64,000 nucleotides of DNA from Roseomonas sp. OT10 (GCF_020991085.1 NZ_CP087719.1:3244001-3308000), one strand, 5' to 3'. Numbered from the stretch's first letter, positions 36,580 through 46,150 are shown. Program-made: numbers and translations. The notes: generated by a model from the sequence alone, not told the origin.

Positions 36580-37008
36580 TCAGCCCGCCTCGCCCAGCAG
36601 ATGCAGGACCAGTTCGCGCCGGTGCGGCACTGTGCGGTGCTCCCACAGGTAGAGGCCCTGCCAGGTGCCCAGCACCGGCTCGCCCGCCAGGACGGGGATG
36701 GAAAGCTGGGTCTGGGTCAGCGCCGCGCGGATATGGGCGGGCATGTCGTCTGGCCCCTCGGCGTCGTGGACATAGGCGTGGCGGTCGCCGTCAGGAACGA
36801 GGCGGGCGAGGAAGCTCTCCAGGTCGCGGCGCACGTCCGGATCGGCATTCTCCTGCACCAGCAGCGAGGCGGAGGTGTGCCGGCACCACACCGTCAGCAG
36901 CCCGGTGAGGCGCGGCGCCTCGGCCAGCCAGCGGCGGACGGGCGTGGTCACCTCGACCAGCGACCGGCCGCGGGTCGCGACCTCCAGCCTGTGCCAGCGC
37001 TGCTGCAT
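36580..37008 (-). CDS. YjbQ family protein (UPF0047, secondary thiamine-phosphate synthase type)
   Basis: A 142-residue YjbQ protein. GLLTVWCRHTSASLLVQENADPDV (in part: CRHTSASLLVQENADPDV) contains the conserved His, Asn and Asp residues; HIRAALTQTQLSIPV and GTWQGLYLWEHR complete the family pattern. Members show weak thiamine-phosphate synthase activity; the physiological role is unclear. Start chosen at the ATG at 37008; another ATG at 37023 would add five residues. It is convergent with the aminotransferase gene and divergent from phoD. Confidence 0.85.
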   Translation of the reverse strand: MQQRWHRLEVATRGRSLVEVTTPVRRWLAEAPRLTGLLTVWCRHTSASLLVQENADPDVRRDLESFLARLVPDGDRHAYVHDAEGPDDMPAHIRAALTQTQLSIPVLAGEPVLGTWQGLYLWEHRTVPHRRELVLHLLGEAG

Positions 37009-37186
37009 CGTCCCGGCTTCCATGGGGGGCGATGATCGGCCCGGCCCGGCCGCCGGTCCAGCCGCCCCGGTTGCGTGGAGGCCGGGCGGGCGTAACCTGT
37101 GGCGGCGGGGCGCCCGACGGGACGGGACCGCCCCGCCGCCTCCAAGGCCCGGCCCCGCGCCGGCCGCCCCGCCGCCAGGACGTCCC

Positions 37187-38746
37187 GTGACGATCGCACC
37201 CTCCCGCCGCCAACTGCTCCGCGCCGGATTGGCCCTTCCGGGATTGACCCTGACGGGCGGGCTGCGCGCCCTCGCCGCCGGGCTGCCCGGCGATCCCTTC
37301 ACGCTCGGCGTCGCCTCGGGCGAGCCGGGGCCGGATGCCGTGGTGCTCTGGACCCGCCTCGCCCCCGCGCCGCGCCAGCCGGATGGCGGGATGCCGCCGG
37401 AGCCGGTGGCGGTGGACTGGGTGGTGGCGGAGGACGCGGCGCTGCGCCGGGTGGTGCGAAGCGGCCAGGCCCTGGCCGTGCCGGAGGACGCGCACTCCGT
37501 CCATCTGGAGTTGTCCGGGCTGCGCCCCGGCCGGCCCTACTGGTACCGCTTCACCGCCCTGGGCGCGGAGAGTCCCCTCGGCCGCACCCGCACCGCCCCG
37601 GCGCCGGGCGCCATGCCGGCCGCGCTGCGCCTCGCCGTCGCCTCCTGCCAGCAGTACGAGCACGGCTTCTACGGCGCCTACCGCCACATGCGGGCGGAGG
37701 AGCCGGACGCGGTGATCTTCCTCGGCGACTACATCTACGAGGCGTCCTGGGGCCGGAGGCTGGTGCGCTCGCACGACGCCCCCACCGCGCGCGACCTCGC
37801 CGGCTACCGGGCACGCTACGCGCTGTACAAGTCGGACCCGGACCTCCAGGCGATGCACGCCGCCTGCCCCTGGCTGGTCACCTGGGACGACCACGAGGTC
37901 AGCAACGACTACGCCGACGACCGCGGCGAGACGGAGCGCGGCGCGCCCTTCCTGGAGCGCCGCGCCGCCGCCTACCGCGCCTTCTGGGAGCACATGCCGC
38001 TGCCCGAGGCCGCCCGGCCGCGCGGCGCCTCGGCGCAGGTCTACCGGTGCGGCGGCTTCGGGGCGCTGGCCTCCATCCACCTGCTCGACGACCGGCAGTA
38101 CCGCGCCCACCAGGCATGCCAGCGGCCGGACCGCGGCGGCGCCGGGCGTGTCACCCGCTCCGCCTGCCCGGAGCTGGACGACCCCGCCCGCTCCCTGCTC
38201 GGCCAGGCGCAGGAGGACTGGCTGGCCGCAGGGCTGCGCGCCGACGGCCCGCGCTGGACCCTGCTGGCGCAGCAGACCCGCATGGCCCGGCTCGGCTCCC
38301 GCCCGCGAGGGATGGGGCCGGAGGCGGAGCCCGCCTACTGGACGGATGGCTGGGACGGCTACGCCCCTGCCCGCCGCCGCCTGCTCGGCGCCCTGGCCGA
38401 ACGCCGCGCGCCCAACCCCATCGTGCTGGGCGGCGACATCCACGCCCACCTCGTCGCGGAGCTGCGCCCCGATTTCGACCGTCCCGAGACCCCGCCCGTG
38501 GCCGTGGAGTTCACCGGGACCTCCATCACCAGCCAGGGCAGCCACTACCCCGACCGCTTCCCGGACGAGCCCCACATCGCCTATGCCAATGGCGACCGGC
38601 GTGGCTACGTCTCCCTCCTCCTGACGCCGGACCGGGCGGAGGCGTCGCTGCGCACCCTCGACGATCCGGCCGATCCCGCCACGGGGATGCAGACCGCGCG
38701 GCGCTTCGTGGTGGAGGCCGGACGGCCGGGCCTGCTGCCGGGGTGA
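37187..38746 (+). CDS. phoD: Alkaline phosphatase D family, Tat-exported
   Basis: A 519-residue PhoD-type phosphodiesterase/phosphatase. It starts at a GTG and has a twin-arginine signal SRRQLLRAGLALPGL near residues 5-20. The N-terminal fibronectin-like domain (GVASGEPGPDAVVLWTRL) is followed by the metallophosphatase domain with FLGDYIYE, VTWDDHEVSNDY and VLGGDIHAHLVAEL motifs that bind Fe and Ca in PhoD. The C-terminal part FTGTSITSQGSHY is also conserved. It probably releases phosphate from phosphodiesters in the periplasm. AGGA lies 9 bases before the GTG. No Pho box could be recognised with confidence upstream. Confidence 0.9.
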   Translation: MTIAPSRRQLLRAGLALPGLTLTGGLRALAAGLPGDPFTLGVASGEPGPDAVVLWTRLAPAPRQPDGGMPPEPVAVDWVVAEDAALRRVVRSGQALAVPEDAHSVHLELSGLRPGRPYWYRFTALGAESPLGRTRTAPAPGAMPAALRLAVASCQQYEHGFYGAYRHMRAEEPDAVIFLGDYIYEASWGRRLVRSHDAPTARDLAGYRARYALYKSDPDLQAMHAACPWLVTWDDHEVSNDYADDRGETERGAPFLERRAAAYRAFWEHMPLPEAARPRGASAQVYRCGGFGALASIHLLDDRQYRAHQACQRPDRGGAGRVTRSACPELDDPARSLLGQAQEDWLAAGLRADGPRWTLLAQQTRMARLGSRPRGMGPEAEPAYWTDGWDGYAPARRRLLGALAERRAPNPIVLGGDIHAHLVAELRPDFDRPETPPVAVEFTGTSITSQGSHYPDRFPDEPHIAYANGDRRGYVSLLLTPDRAEASLRTLDDPADPATGMQTARRFVVEAGRPGLLPG

Positions 38747-38783
38747 CGCGTGGCCCGGGGGCCCATGGGAACGGCGCCGTGGT

Positions 38784-39791
38784 TCAGCCGATCGCCAGCG
38801 CGCCGTCCGGCGCCGGGGCAGGCTCGGCGCGGCGGGCGTAGCGACGGGCCAGGGCGGCGCAGGCGAAGAGCTGCAGCTGGTGGAACAGCATCAGCGGCAG
38901 GACGGCGAGGCCCACGGCCGAGGCGGGGAAGAGGATGTTCGCCATCGGGATGCCGCTGGCGAGGCTCTTCTTGGAGCCGCAGAAGACGAGGGCGATCTCG
39001 TCCTCGGTGGAGAAGCCGGCGCGGCGGCTGACCAGGGTGGTGACCGCCAGCACCAGGGCGAGGATGACGGCGTCGGCCAGCAGGATCAGGCCCAGCCCGC
39101 CCAGGCTGATGCGCGACCAGATGCCGGCGACCATGCCCTCGCTGAAGGCGGCATAGACCACCAGCAGGATCGAGCCGCGGTCGAAGACCGAGGTGATCGG
39201 CTTGTGCCGGGTCAGCCAGGCGCCGATCCAGGGGCGCACCGCCTGGCCCAGGGCGAAGGGGAGGAGGAGCTGGAGGGCGATGTTCTCCAGCGCCTCCAGG
39301 CTGAACCCGCCCTGCGCCCCGAGCAGCAGCGCGACCAGCAGCGGCGTCAGCACCACGCCGAGCAGGTTGGAGACGGAGGCGCTGCACAGCGCCGCCGGCA
39401 CGTTGCCGCGGGCGATGGAGGTGAAGGCGATCGAGGACTGCACGGTGGAGGGCAGCAGGCAGACGAAGAGCAGCCCCGCCGCCAGCTCCGGCGCCACCCA
39501 AGGCCGCAGCAGCGCGCCGGCCAGCAGCCCCAGCGCGGGAAAGAGGAGGTAGGTGCTGCCGGCGACCAGCCCCTGGAGCCGCCAGTGCGCGAGCCCGGCC
39601 AGCACCGCCTGCGGCGCGAGCCGGGCGCCGTAGAGGAAGAATAGCCCCGCCACGGCGACGGAGACGGCGACGTCCAGCACCTCCGCCCCCACGCCCCGGG
39701 CGGGGAGGAGCGCGGCGACGGCCACGGTGGCGAGGAGGGCGAGCAGGTAGGGGTCGATCCGCAGCCTGCTCCGGAGGGTGGCGAGCGACAT
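38784..39791 (-). CDS. Bile acid:sodium symporter-like (BASS/YfeH) transporter
   Basis: A 335-residue polytopic membrane protein with about ten membrane segments, of the SBF-like family (YfeH). Landmarks are LPSTVQSSIAFTSIARGNVPAAL with the sodium-site region, and FCGSKKSLASGIPMANILFP near the C-terminus. The family exports or imports organic anions with sodium; the ligand is unknown. The ATG at 39791 faces a LysR gene start about 110 bases away, so it is probably controlled by that regulator. Confidence 0.85.
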   Translation of the reverse strand: MSLATLRSRLRIDPYLLALLATVAVAALLPARGVGAEVLDVAVSVAVAGLFFLYGARLAPQAVLAGLAHWRLQGLVAGSTYLLFPALGLLAGALLRPWVAPELAAGLLFVCLLPSTVQSSIAFTSIARGNVPAALCSASVSNLLGVVLTPLLVALLLGAQGGFSLEALENIALQLLLPFALGQAVRPWIGAWLTRHKPITSVFDRGSILLVVYAAFSEGMVAGIWSRISLGGLGLILLADAVILALVLAVTTLVSRRAGFSTEDEIALVFCGSKKSLASGIPMANILFPASAVGLAVLPLMLFHQLQLFACAALARRYARRAEPAPAPDGALAIG

Positions 39792-39856
39792 GGGGGCTCC
39801 GGCGGGAAAGGACGCGCGGAGGATAGGCAGGGCGGCGTGATCCCGCATCATGATGC

Positions 39857-39885
39857 TATCGATAAGAGCAATCGCGAACCGCGAT
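39857..39885. promoter_or_regulatory. Palindromes in the BASS/LysR divergent promoter, likely LysR operator
   Basis: Two inverted repeats lie in the 111-base gap: TATCGATA (39857-39864) and ATCGCG-AAC-CGCGAT (39871-39885). The second contains a T-N11-A arrangement, the core of LysR-type binding sites, and the gap is the most AT-rich stretch nearby. Confidence 0.45.
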
Positions 39886-39902
39886 AACCATGGAGGGGCG
39901 GC

Positions 39903-40766
39903 ATGCGGATGCCGAAGGCGGAATGGCTGCGCAGCTTCGTCGCCGTGTCGGAGGCGCGCAGCTTCACCCTGGCGGCGCAGCGGCTGGGCCTGGGCCAGTC
40001 CACCGTCAGCCAGCACATCCGCCGGCTGGAGGAGACGCTGGGCCGGACGATCCTGGCCCGCGACACCCACTCCGTCTCCCCCACCCCGGAGGGCGACGCG
40101 CTGCTGGCCTTCGCCCGCCCGGTGCTGGAGGCGCATGAGCGGCTGGAGCGGCACTTCGCGGGGACGGAGCTGCGCGGCCGGCTGCGGCTGGGGCTGTCGG
40201 AAGATTTCGTCCTCTCCGGCCTGCAGGAGGTGCTGCCGGAATTCGCCCGGCGGCATCCCTCGGTGGATCTGGCCCTGACGGTGGGGCTGAGCGGCCTGCT
40301 CTACGAGCGCTTCGACGCGGGCGACCTGGACGTGATCTTCGCCAAGCGGCGCGGCACCGACCCGCGCGGCCGCCTCGCCTGGCGGGAAGGGCTGGCCTGG
40401 GTCGGGCGCCCCGGCATCCGGCCCGATCCGCACCTGCCGCTGCCGCTGCTGCTCTACCCACCGCCCAGCATCACCCGCGCCCTGGCACTGTCCGCGCTGG
40501 AGGCGGCGGGCCGTTCCTGGCGGCTCGCCTGCACCAGCGGCAGCCTCAGCGGGCTGCGCGCCGCGGCGCTCGCGGGGCTGGGGGTCGCGCCGCATTCCGC
40601 GCGGCTGATCCCGCCGGGCCTCGCGGTCCTGCCCGCCTCGCGTTCCCTGCCGGAGCTGTCGGAGATCGAGTTCGTGGTGATCGGCCCCGGCCCGCACCAC
40701 CGCGTGGCGACGGCACTGGAGGAGGTGATCCTGCAGACGGCGGCGCGACTGGGCGATGCGGCATGA
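39903..40766 (+). CDS. LysR-family transcriptional regulator
   Basis: A 287-residue LysR regulator. The N-terminal helix-turn-helix is clear: FVAVSEARSFTLAAQRLGLGQSTVSQHIRRLEETLG (in part: AAQRLGLGQSTVSQHIRRLE), followed by the linker helix and an effector domain starting RGRLRLGLSEDFVLSGLQEVLPEF. The effector domain is compact. It is divergent from the BASS-type transporter gene, the standard layout for a LysR regulator of its neighbour, and probably autoregulated from the shared operator. It is preceded by GGAGGGGCGGC. Confidence 0.9.
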   Translation: MRMPKAEWLRSFVAVSEARSFTLAAQRLGLGQSTVSQHIRRLEETLGRTILARDTHSVSPTPEGDALLAFARPVLEAHERLERHFAGTELRGRLRLGLSEDFVLSGLQEVLPEFARRHPSVDLALTVGLSGLLYERFDAGDLDVIFAKRRGTDPRGRLAWREGLAWVGRPGIRPDPHLPLPLLLYPPPSITRALALSALEAAGRSWRLACTSGSLSGLRAAALAGLGVAPHSARLIPPGLAVLPASRSLPELSEIEFVVIGPGPHHRVATALEEVILQTAARLGDAA

Positions 40767-40773
40767 CCCCGGC

Positions 40774-40807
40774 GCGGGTGGTTCGCGGCGGCCCGCCGCG
40801 CACCCGC
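40774..40807 (+). terminator. Strong hairpin after the LysR gene
   Basis: Outer arms GCGGGTG (40774-40780) and CACCCGC (40801-40807) enclose inner arms CGCGGCG and CGCCGCG, with a 3-base bulge. It starts 8 bases after the stop codon. There is no T-tract. Confidence 0.5.
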
Positions 40808-40922
40808 CGGGATGGCCCGGGTGGCCTGCTGCCATCGCCTTGCCCATGTCCCGGCCCCAGCCGGACGCGCCGGACCCGATGATCCGCATCCCTGGGCCGC
40901 CCACCCATCGTTTCGAAAGGGA

Positions 40923-40951
40923 TTGCCGCAGGCCGGACTTGCCCGCATAGC
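40923..40951 (+). promoter_or_regulatory. Possible promoter of the pnt operon
   Basis: TTGCCG (40923-40928), then 17 bases, then CATAGC (40946-40951), about 46 bases upstream of the pntAA ATG and just past the hairpin of the preceding gene. The hexamers are weak matches. Confidence 0.3.
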
Positions 40952-40997
40952 GGCGGCATCGCCGAGTGCGACATGCTTTCTGCGGGGAGGGGCCTGC

Positions 40998-42152
40998 ATG
41001 CGGGTGGCTGTGCTGAAGGAACGCCGGGGCGGGGAGACGCGTGTCGCGGCGACCCCCGAGACGGCGAAGAAGCTGATCGGCCTGGGCAACACGATCGCGG
41101 TCGAGACGGGGGCCGGGCTGTCGGCCGGCATCCCGGACGCGGCCTATGCCGAGGCCGGTGCGGAGATCGCCGCCGATGCCGCCGCCGCTCTGTCGGGTGC
41201 CGGGATCGTCCTGAAGGTCCGCGCGCCCCTCGCCGAGGGCGAGGGCGAGGTGGACGAGCTCTCCCTGATCCCGGCCGGCGCGCTGCTGATCGGCACGCTG
41301 GAGGGCATGACCAGCCCCGACCGGGTGAAGGCCTATGCCGGGCGCGGCATCGAGGCCGCGGCGATGGAAATGCTGCCGCGCATCACCCGCGCGCAGAGCA
41401 TGGACATCCTCTCCTCCCAGGCGAACCTCGCCGGCTACCGCGCGGTGATCGAGGGCGCGGCCGCCTTCGACCGGGGCTTCCCGATGCTGATGACGGCGGC
41501 GGGCACCATCCCGGCGGCGAACGTCTTCGTCATGGGCGCGGGCGTCGCCGGCCTCCAGGCCATCGCCACCGCCCGCCGGCTGGGCGGCCGCGTCTCCGCC
41601 ACCGACGTGCGACCGGCCGCCAAGGAGGAGATCAAGTCCCTCGGCGCCACCTTCGTCGGCTACGAGGATGAGGAGAGCAAGGCGGCCCAGACCGCGGGCG
41701 GCTACGCCAAGCAGCTCTCGGCCGAATTCTACGCGAAGCAGGCCGAGGTCGTGGCCGCGCACATCGCCAAGCAGGACGTGGTGGTGACCACCGCCCTGGT
41801 GCAGGGCCGCAAGGCGCCGATCCTGGTGACGGAGGCCATGGTCGCCGCCATGAAGCCGGGCAGCGTGATCGTGGACATCGCCGCCGACGCCGGCGGCAAC
41901 GTCGCGCTGACCCGGCCGGGCGAGATGGTCGTCACGGCGAACGGCGTGAAGATCCTGGGCTGGCACAACTGGCCCGGGCGCATCGCGGCGGCGGCCAGCA
42001 GCCTCTACGCCCGCAACCTGCTGACCTTCCTCACCACCTTCTGGGACAAGGACGCGAGCGCGCCGAAGCTGCCGGAGGAGGACGAGATCGTCCGCGGCGT
42101 GCTGCTGACCCGCGGCGGCCGCACCGTCCACCCGCAGCTCCAGGCCGCCTGA
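40998..42152 (+). CDS. pntAA: NAD(P) transhydrogenase subunit alpha part 1
   Basis: The NAD(H)-binding domain I of proton-translocating transhydrogenase, which drives NADP+ reduction by NADH with the proton gradient. 384 residues, the usual size when PntA is split as in Rhodospirillum. [26 protein letters not shown]-type start (in part: [17 protein letters not shown]), the mobile loop region [20 protein letters not shown], the Rossmann motif [20 protein letters not shown] with [10 protein letters not shown], and [16 protein letters not shown] are all present. The ATG is preceded by GGGGAGGGG. First gene of pntAA-pntAB-pntB. Confidence 0.95.
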   Translation: MRVAVLKERRGGETRVAATPETAKKLIGLGNTIAVETGAGLSAGIPDAAYAEAGAEIAADAAAALSGAGIVLKVRAPLAEGEGEVDELSLIPAGALLIGTLEGMTSPDRVKAYAGRGIEAAAMEMLPRITRAQSMDILSSQANLAGYRAVIEGAAAFDRGFPMLMTAAGTIPAANVFVMGAGVAGLQAIATARRLGGRVSATDVRPAAKEEIKSLGATFVGYEDEESKAAQTAGGYAKQLSAEFYAKQAEVVAAHIAKQDVVVTTALVQGRKAPILVTEAMVAAMKPGSVIVDIAADAGGNVALTRPGEMVVTANGVKILGWHNWPGRIAAAASSLYARNLLTFLTTFWDKDASAPKLPEEDEIVRGVLLTRGGRTVHPQLQAA

Positions 42153-42166
42153 GAGGGACGCCCGAG

Positions 42167-42583
42167 ATGACCCCGAACGAACTCGCCAACCGGGCCGACG
42201 GCGTCGCCCAGCAGGCCCTGGCCCTGGCCCGGGAGGCGCGCCTCGCCGCCGAGGCGCATGCCCCCGGCGTGATCGAGGCGGTGGGCCACGGCGCCGCCGC
42301 GGCCGAGCCCTTCCTGCTGCTGCTGACGATCTTCCTGCTCGCCTGCTTCGTCGGCTACCACGTGGTGTGGAGCGTGACGCCGGCCCTGCACTCGCCGCTG
42401 ATGGGCGTGACCAACGCCATCTCCTCGGTGATCGTGGTGGGCGCCATCCTCGCCACCGGCCTGGGCGATTCCGTCGCCGCCAAAATCTTCGGCTTCCTCG
42501 CCGTCACGCTTGCGAGCGTGAACATCTTCGGCGGCTTCCTGGTCACGCGGCGCATGCTCGCGATGTTCAAGCGGAAGGGCTGA
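42167..42583 (+). CDS. pntAB: NAD(P) transhydrogenase subunit alpha part 2
   Basis: A 138-residue membrane subunit with three or four helices, forming part of the proton channel (domain II). The [22 protein letters not shown] stretch (in part: [17 protein letters not shown]) is the conserved signature of this subunit. An N-terminal amphipathic, Ala/Glu-rich extension of about 45 residues precedes the helices. It follows pntAA by 14 bases. Confidence 0.94.
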   Translation: MTPNELANRADGVAQQALALAREARLAAEAHAPGVIEAVGHGAAAAEPFLLLLTIFLLACFVGYHVVWSVTPALHSPLMGVTNAISSVIVVGAILATGLGDSVAAKIFGFLAVTLASVNIFGGFLVTRRMLAMFKRKG

Positions 42584-42591
42584 GCGGGACC

Positions 42592-44001
42592 ATGTCGCAC
42601 ACCCTCTCCACCCTCGCCTACCTCGTCGCCTCCGTCCTGTTCATCCTGGCGCTGAAGGGGCTGAGCCACCCGGAGACCAGCCGGCGCGGCAACCTGTTCG
42701 GCATGGTCGGCATGGCCATCGCCGTGATCGCCACGCTGGCCACCCCGGGCATGTCCGGCGGCGGCATTGCCATCGTGCTTGCCGGCCTCGTCATCGGCGG
42801 CGGCATCGGCGCCTACCTCGCCCAGAAGATCGAGATGACGGCGCTGCCGCAGCTCGTCGCCGCCTTCCACTCGCTGGTCGGCATGGCGGCCGTCTTCGTC
42901 GCGGCCGCCGCGCTCTACGCGCCGCAGAGCTTCGGCATCGGCGTGCCGGGCAACATCCACGGCCAGTCGCTGGTCGAGATGTCGCTGGGCCTCGCCATCG
43001 GCGCCATCACCTTCTCGGGCTCGGTCATCGCCTTCGCCAAGCTCCAGGGGCTGATGAGCGGCAAGCCCATCACCTTCCAGGGGCAGCACTACCTCAATGC
43101 CGGCCTCGGCCTGCTGCTGCTGGTGCTGGTCATCGCCTTCGTCTCCACCGGCAACGAGCTGCTGTTCTGGCTGATCGCGCTGCTCTCCTTCGGGCTGGGC
43201 TTCCTGCTCATCATCCCGATCGGCGGCGCGGACATGCCCGTGGTCGTGTCCATGCTGAACAGCTACTCCGGCTGGGCGGCGGCGGGCATCGGCTTCACCG
43301 TGGGCAACCTGCTGCTGATCGTCACCGGCGCCCTCGTCGGCGCCTCGGGCGCGATCCTGTCCTACATCATGTGCAAGGGCATGAACCGCAGCATCGTCAA
43401 CGTGCTGCTGGGCGGCTTCGGCGCGGACGCGGCCACGGCCTCCGCCGGGGGCGGCGCGGCCCAGCCGGCGCGCCCGGTGAAGTCGGGCAGCCCGGAGGAC
43501 GCGGCCTACATCATGAAGAACGCCGGCAAGATCATCATCGTGCCCGGCTACGGCATGGCGGTGGCCCAGGCGCAGCAGGTGGTGCGCGAGATGGCGGACC
43601 TGCTGAAGAAGGAAGGCGCCACGGTGGAATACGCCATCCACCCGGTGGCGGGGCGCATGCCCGGCCACATGAACGTCCTGCTGGCCGAGGCCAACGTGCC
43701 CTATGACGACGTGCACGAGTTGGAGGAGATCAACCCCGAATTCGCGGAAGCCGACGTGGCCTATGTGATCGGGGCGAACGACGTGACCAACCCGGCGGCC
43801 AAGACGGACAAGTCCTCGGCCATCTACGGCATGCCCATCCTGGACGTGGAGCGGGCGAAGACGGTGTTCTTCGTCAAGCGCGGCATGGCCTCCGGCTATG
43901 CCGGCGTGGAGAACGAGCTGTTCTTCCGCGACAACACCATGATGCTGTTCGGCGACGCCAAGAAGGTCACCCAGCAGATCGTCCAGGCGCTGCAGAAGTA
44001 G
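42592..44001 (+). CDS. pntB: NAD(P) transhydrogenase subunit beta
   Basis: A 469-residue subunit with about nine membrane helices (residues 1-280) and the NADP(H)-binding domain III (from about 300). The channel-lining region SVIAFAKLQGLMSGKPI and IGGADMPVVVSMLNSYSGWAAAG are conserved. In domain III the IVPGYGMAVAQAQ, HPVAGRMPGHMNVLLAEA, VIGANDVTNPAA and FVKRGMASGYAGVENELF motifs bind NADP. It lies 8 bases after pntAB. A perfect hairpin follows. Confidence 0.95.
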   Translation: MSHTLSTLAYLVASVLFILALKGLSHPETSRRGNLFGMVGMAIAVIATLATPGMSGGGIAIVLAGLVIGGGIGAYLAQKIEMTALPQLVAAFHSLVGMAAVFVAAAALYAPQSFGIGVPGNIHGQSLVEMSLGLAIGAITFSGSVIAFAKLQGLMSGKPITFQGQHYLNAGLGLLLLVLVIAFVSTGNELLFWLIALLSFGLGFLLIIPIGGADMPVVVSMLNSYSGWAAAGIGFTVGNLLLIVTGALVGASGAILSYIMCKGMNRSIVNVLLGGFGADAATASAGGGAAQPARPVKSGSPEDAAYIMKNAGKIIIVPGYGMAVAQAQQVVREMADLLKKEGATVEYAIHPVAGRMPGHMNVLLAEANVPYDDVHELEEINPEFAEADVAYVIGANDVTNPAAKTDKSSAIYGMPILDVERAKTVFFVKRGMASGYAGVENELFFRDNTMMLFGDAKKVTQQIVQALQK

Positions 44002-44012
44002 CGCGGACGCCC

Positions 44013-44038
44013 CCGGGGGAGGGAGGCCCCTCCCCCGG
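44013..44038. terminator. Bidirectional-type hairpin between convergent genes
   Basis: Perfect 11-bp inverted repeat CCGGGGGAGGG (44013-44023) and CCCTCCCCCGG (44028-44038), with a 4-base loop AGGC, 11 bases after pntB and just before the end of the minus-strand Bug gene. It could stop both transcripts. No T-tract. Confidence 0.6.
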
Positions 44039-44043
44039 CCGGC

Positions 44044-45006
44044 CTATTCGATCCGGACCCCGGCCCGGCGCGGCACCGCGGACCACGTCTCCGTCTGCGT
44101 GGCCAGGAAGCCGCCCCATTCCGCCCGCGTCATCGCCTGCGGGATCAGCCCCATGCTCACCAGCCGCGCCTGCATCGCCGGCTGCGCCATGGCCTCCGTC
44201 AGCACCGCATGGAGCCGGTCCAGCGCCGCATCCGGCGTGCCACGCGGCGCCAGGATGCCGAACCAGCTATCCGCCTGCAGGTCGGGCACGCCCAGCTCCG
44301 CGAAGGTCGGGACGTCGGGCAGCAGGGGGCTGCGGCCGGGGCTGGTGACGGCCAGGGCGCGCAGCCGCCCGGCCTTCACATGCTCCGCCACCTCCAGCAC
44401 GTTCGACACCATCAGGTCCAGCCGGCCGGCGATCAGATCCGCCTGGCCCTGCGGCCCGCTGCGGTAGGGGATGGTCTCCATGGCGATGCCCAGCGCCTCG
44501 CGCATGATCTGGTGCGCGGGCTGGAAGCCGGCCAGCGCGGCCGAGCCGGTCTGCAACGGGCGCCCGGCCTCCCGCGCCCGGCGCACCAGCCCGGCGAGGT
44601 CGCGATCGGGCGAATCCGCCGGCACCACCAGCACGTTGGCCGACTGGCCGACGAAGGCGACCGGGGCGAAGTCGCCCACCGTATCGTAGGGGAGCCGGGC
44701 GTAGAGGCCCGGCGCCACCACATGGGCATTGGCGATCAGCAGGATGGTGTGCCCGTCAGGCGCCGCCTTGGCCGCCCGGTCGGAGGCGATGGTCCCCCCG
44801 GCGCCCGGGGCGTTCAGCACCACCATGGGCTGCCCGAGCAGGGGTGCCGCGGCCTCGGCCAGGGCGCGGGCGATGACGTCCGTGGCGCCGCCGGCCCCAT
44901 AGCCGACCAGCAGTGTCACCGGCCGGTCCGGAAAGGCCAGGGCCGGCCCGGCGAGGGCCGTGGCGCCGCCGAGCGCCAGCAGGAGACGGCGGGACAGGTC
45001 GTGCAT
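44044..45006 (-). CDS. Tripartite tricarboxylate (Bug/TctC) substrate-binding protein
   Basis: A 320-residue periplasmic receptor of the Bug family. Signal SRRLLLALGGATALAGPALA, mature start FPDRPVTLLVGYGAGGATDVIARALA, then NAPGAGGTIASDRAAKAAPDGHTIL, IPYRSGPQGQADLIAGRLDL and VPTFAELGVPDL, all diagnostic. Bug proteins bind carboxylates (citrate, aromatic acids, amino acids). No TctA/TctB membrane genes are in the window, so it must use a transporter encoded elsewhere or be a sensor. Convergent with pntB. Confidence 0.9.
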   Translation of the reverse strand: MHDLSRRLLLALGGATALAGPALAFPDRPVTLLVGYGAGGATDVIARALAEAAAPLLGQPMVVLNAPGAGGTIASDRAAKAAPDGHTILLIANAHVVAPGLYARLPYDTVGDFAPVAFVGQSANVLVVPADSPDRDLAGLVRRAREAGRPLQTGSAALAGFQPAHQIMREALGIAMETIPYRSGPQGQADLIAGRLDLMVSNVLEVAEHVKAGRLRALAVTSPGRSPLLPDVPTFAELGVPDLQADSWFGILAPRGTPDAALDRLHAVLTEAMAQPAMQARLVSMGLIPQAMTRAEWGGFLATQTETWSAVPRRAGVRIE

Positions 45007-45112
45007 GCGGCAAGGCTAGAGCACGATCGGCCGGGGCGGTATCACCCGGGACGCCATTCCTGCACCCGGGAGGCGATCCCCGCCCCCACGGGCTGGCGGC
45101 GGGGTGGCCGGC

Positions 45113-46150
45113 CTATCGCCGCGACAGGTCGATGAGGGCGGCGAAGCCCGTCTCGGTGCCGAAGGCGACCTGCGTGCCGGCGGCGTTCCAGGCCAGGGCG
45201 GAGACCGCCCCCCGCCCCGGGGCGGCGATCGGCACGATCTTGCCCGAGGCGATCTCGGCCATCAGCACCAGCCCGTCGTTGAAGCCGGCGGCGAAGACCT
45301 CCTGCTGCGGGTGGCAGGCGACGGCCGAGCACAGCACGCCGTCGCCGCCCGCGATCTCCTCCGGCGCCTTGCCCATCGGGCCACCGCCGAAGAAGGGCCA
45401 GAGCACCACCGCCTCGCTGCCCGAGGTGGCGAGCCAGCGGCCCTTGGGGCTGAAGGAGAGGAAGCGCGTCTTGCCCGGATAGCCGGACATGCGCATGTGC
45501 TGCCCGTCGGTCAGGCGCCAGCCGTGCAGCGCGTTCTCCTGCATCGCCGTCACCACATGCGTGCCGTCGGGCGAGACGGCGATGGCGTGGTGGCTGCCCT
45601 TCCACTCCAGCACGCGCGGCTTGTCCTCCTTCGCGGCGACGAACCACATCGAGGCGCCGTTGTAGTGGCTGGCGAAGACCCGCTTGCCCTTGCCGTCGAT
45701 GGCCACGCCCCCGGCGGTGGAGGGGGTGGCGAGGGTCTTGAGCTTCGCCCCCTTGCCGTCGAACAGGTGGATGGCCTTGCCCACCGCCGCCGCGCGCAGG
45801 CCGGAAGGGTGGGTGGCCAGGTGCTCCACCCATTTCATCGCGCCGAAGGCAGCGACCTCGCCCGCCGTCCCGTCCGGCGCGGTGCGGACCAGCCGGCCGT
45901 CATCCCCGCCGGAGAGGAAGCCCTCCGCCGCGTCCGGCACCAGGGACAGCGCCGCGCCGTCATGCGCCTCGACCGCCTTCCATTCCCCTGGCGCGGCGAG
46001 GTCCACGACCCGCAGCGTGCCGTCGCCGAGCGCGAAGGCGGCGGACCGGCCCTCCCGCCCGAAACCGGCGCCGACCACCCAGGCGCCGAGTTCCTGCCCG
46101 GTGCCGCGGCTGTCCATCAGGAAGTCGGCGCCCTCCACCGTCTCGGACAT
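45113..46150 (-). CDS. WD40-repeat protein coupled to a CobW GTPase
   Basis: A 345-residue beta-propeller protein without a signal peptide. Repeats end in patterns like GTLRVVDLAAPG, GRLVRTAPDG, AIHLFDGKG, ALHGWRLTDG, AVVLWPFFGG and GLVLMAEIASG, giving about seven blades. The start codon shares one base with the stop of the cobW-type gene (TGATG), so the two are made together. WD40 proteins are regularly found in this position next to CobW/COG0523 GTPases in alphaproteobacteria. A scaffold role for metal delivery is a reasonable inference but unproven. Confidence 0.85.
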   Translation of the reverse strand: MSETVEGADFLMDSRGTGQELGAWVVGAGFGREGRSAAFALGDGTLRVVDLAAPGEWKAVEAHDGAALSLVPDAAEGFLSGGDDGRLVRTAPDGTAGEVAAFGAMKWVEHLATHPSGLRAAAVGKAIHLFDGKGAKLKTLATPSTAGGVAIDGKGKRVFASHYNGASMWFVAAKEDKPRVLEWKGSHHAIAVSPDGTHVVTAMQENALHGWRLTDGQHMRMSGYPGKTRFLSFSPKGRWLATSGSEAVVLWPFFGGGPMGKAPEEIAGGDGVLCSAVACHPQQEVFAAGFNDGLVLMAEIASGKIVPIAAPGRGAVSALAWNAAGTQVAFGTETGFAALIDLSRR

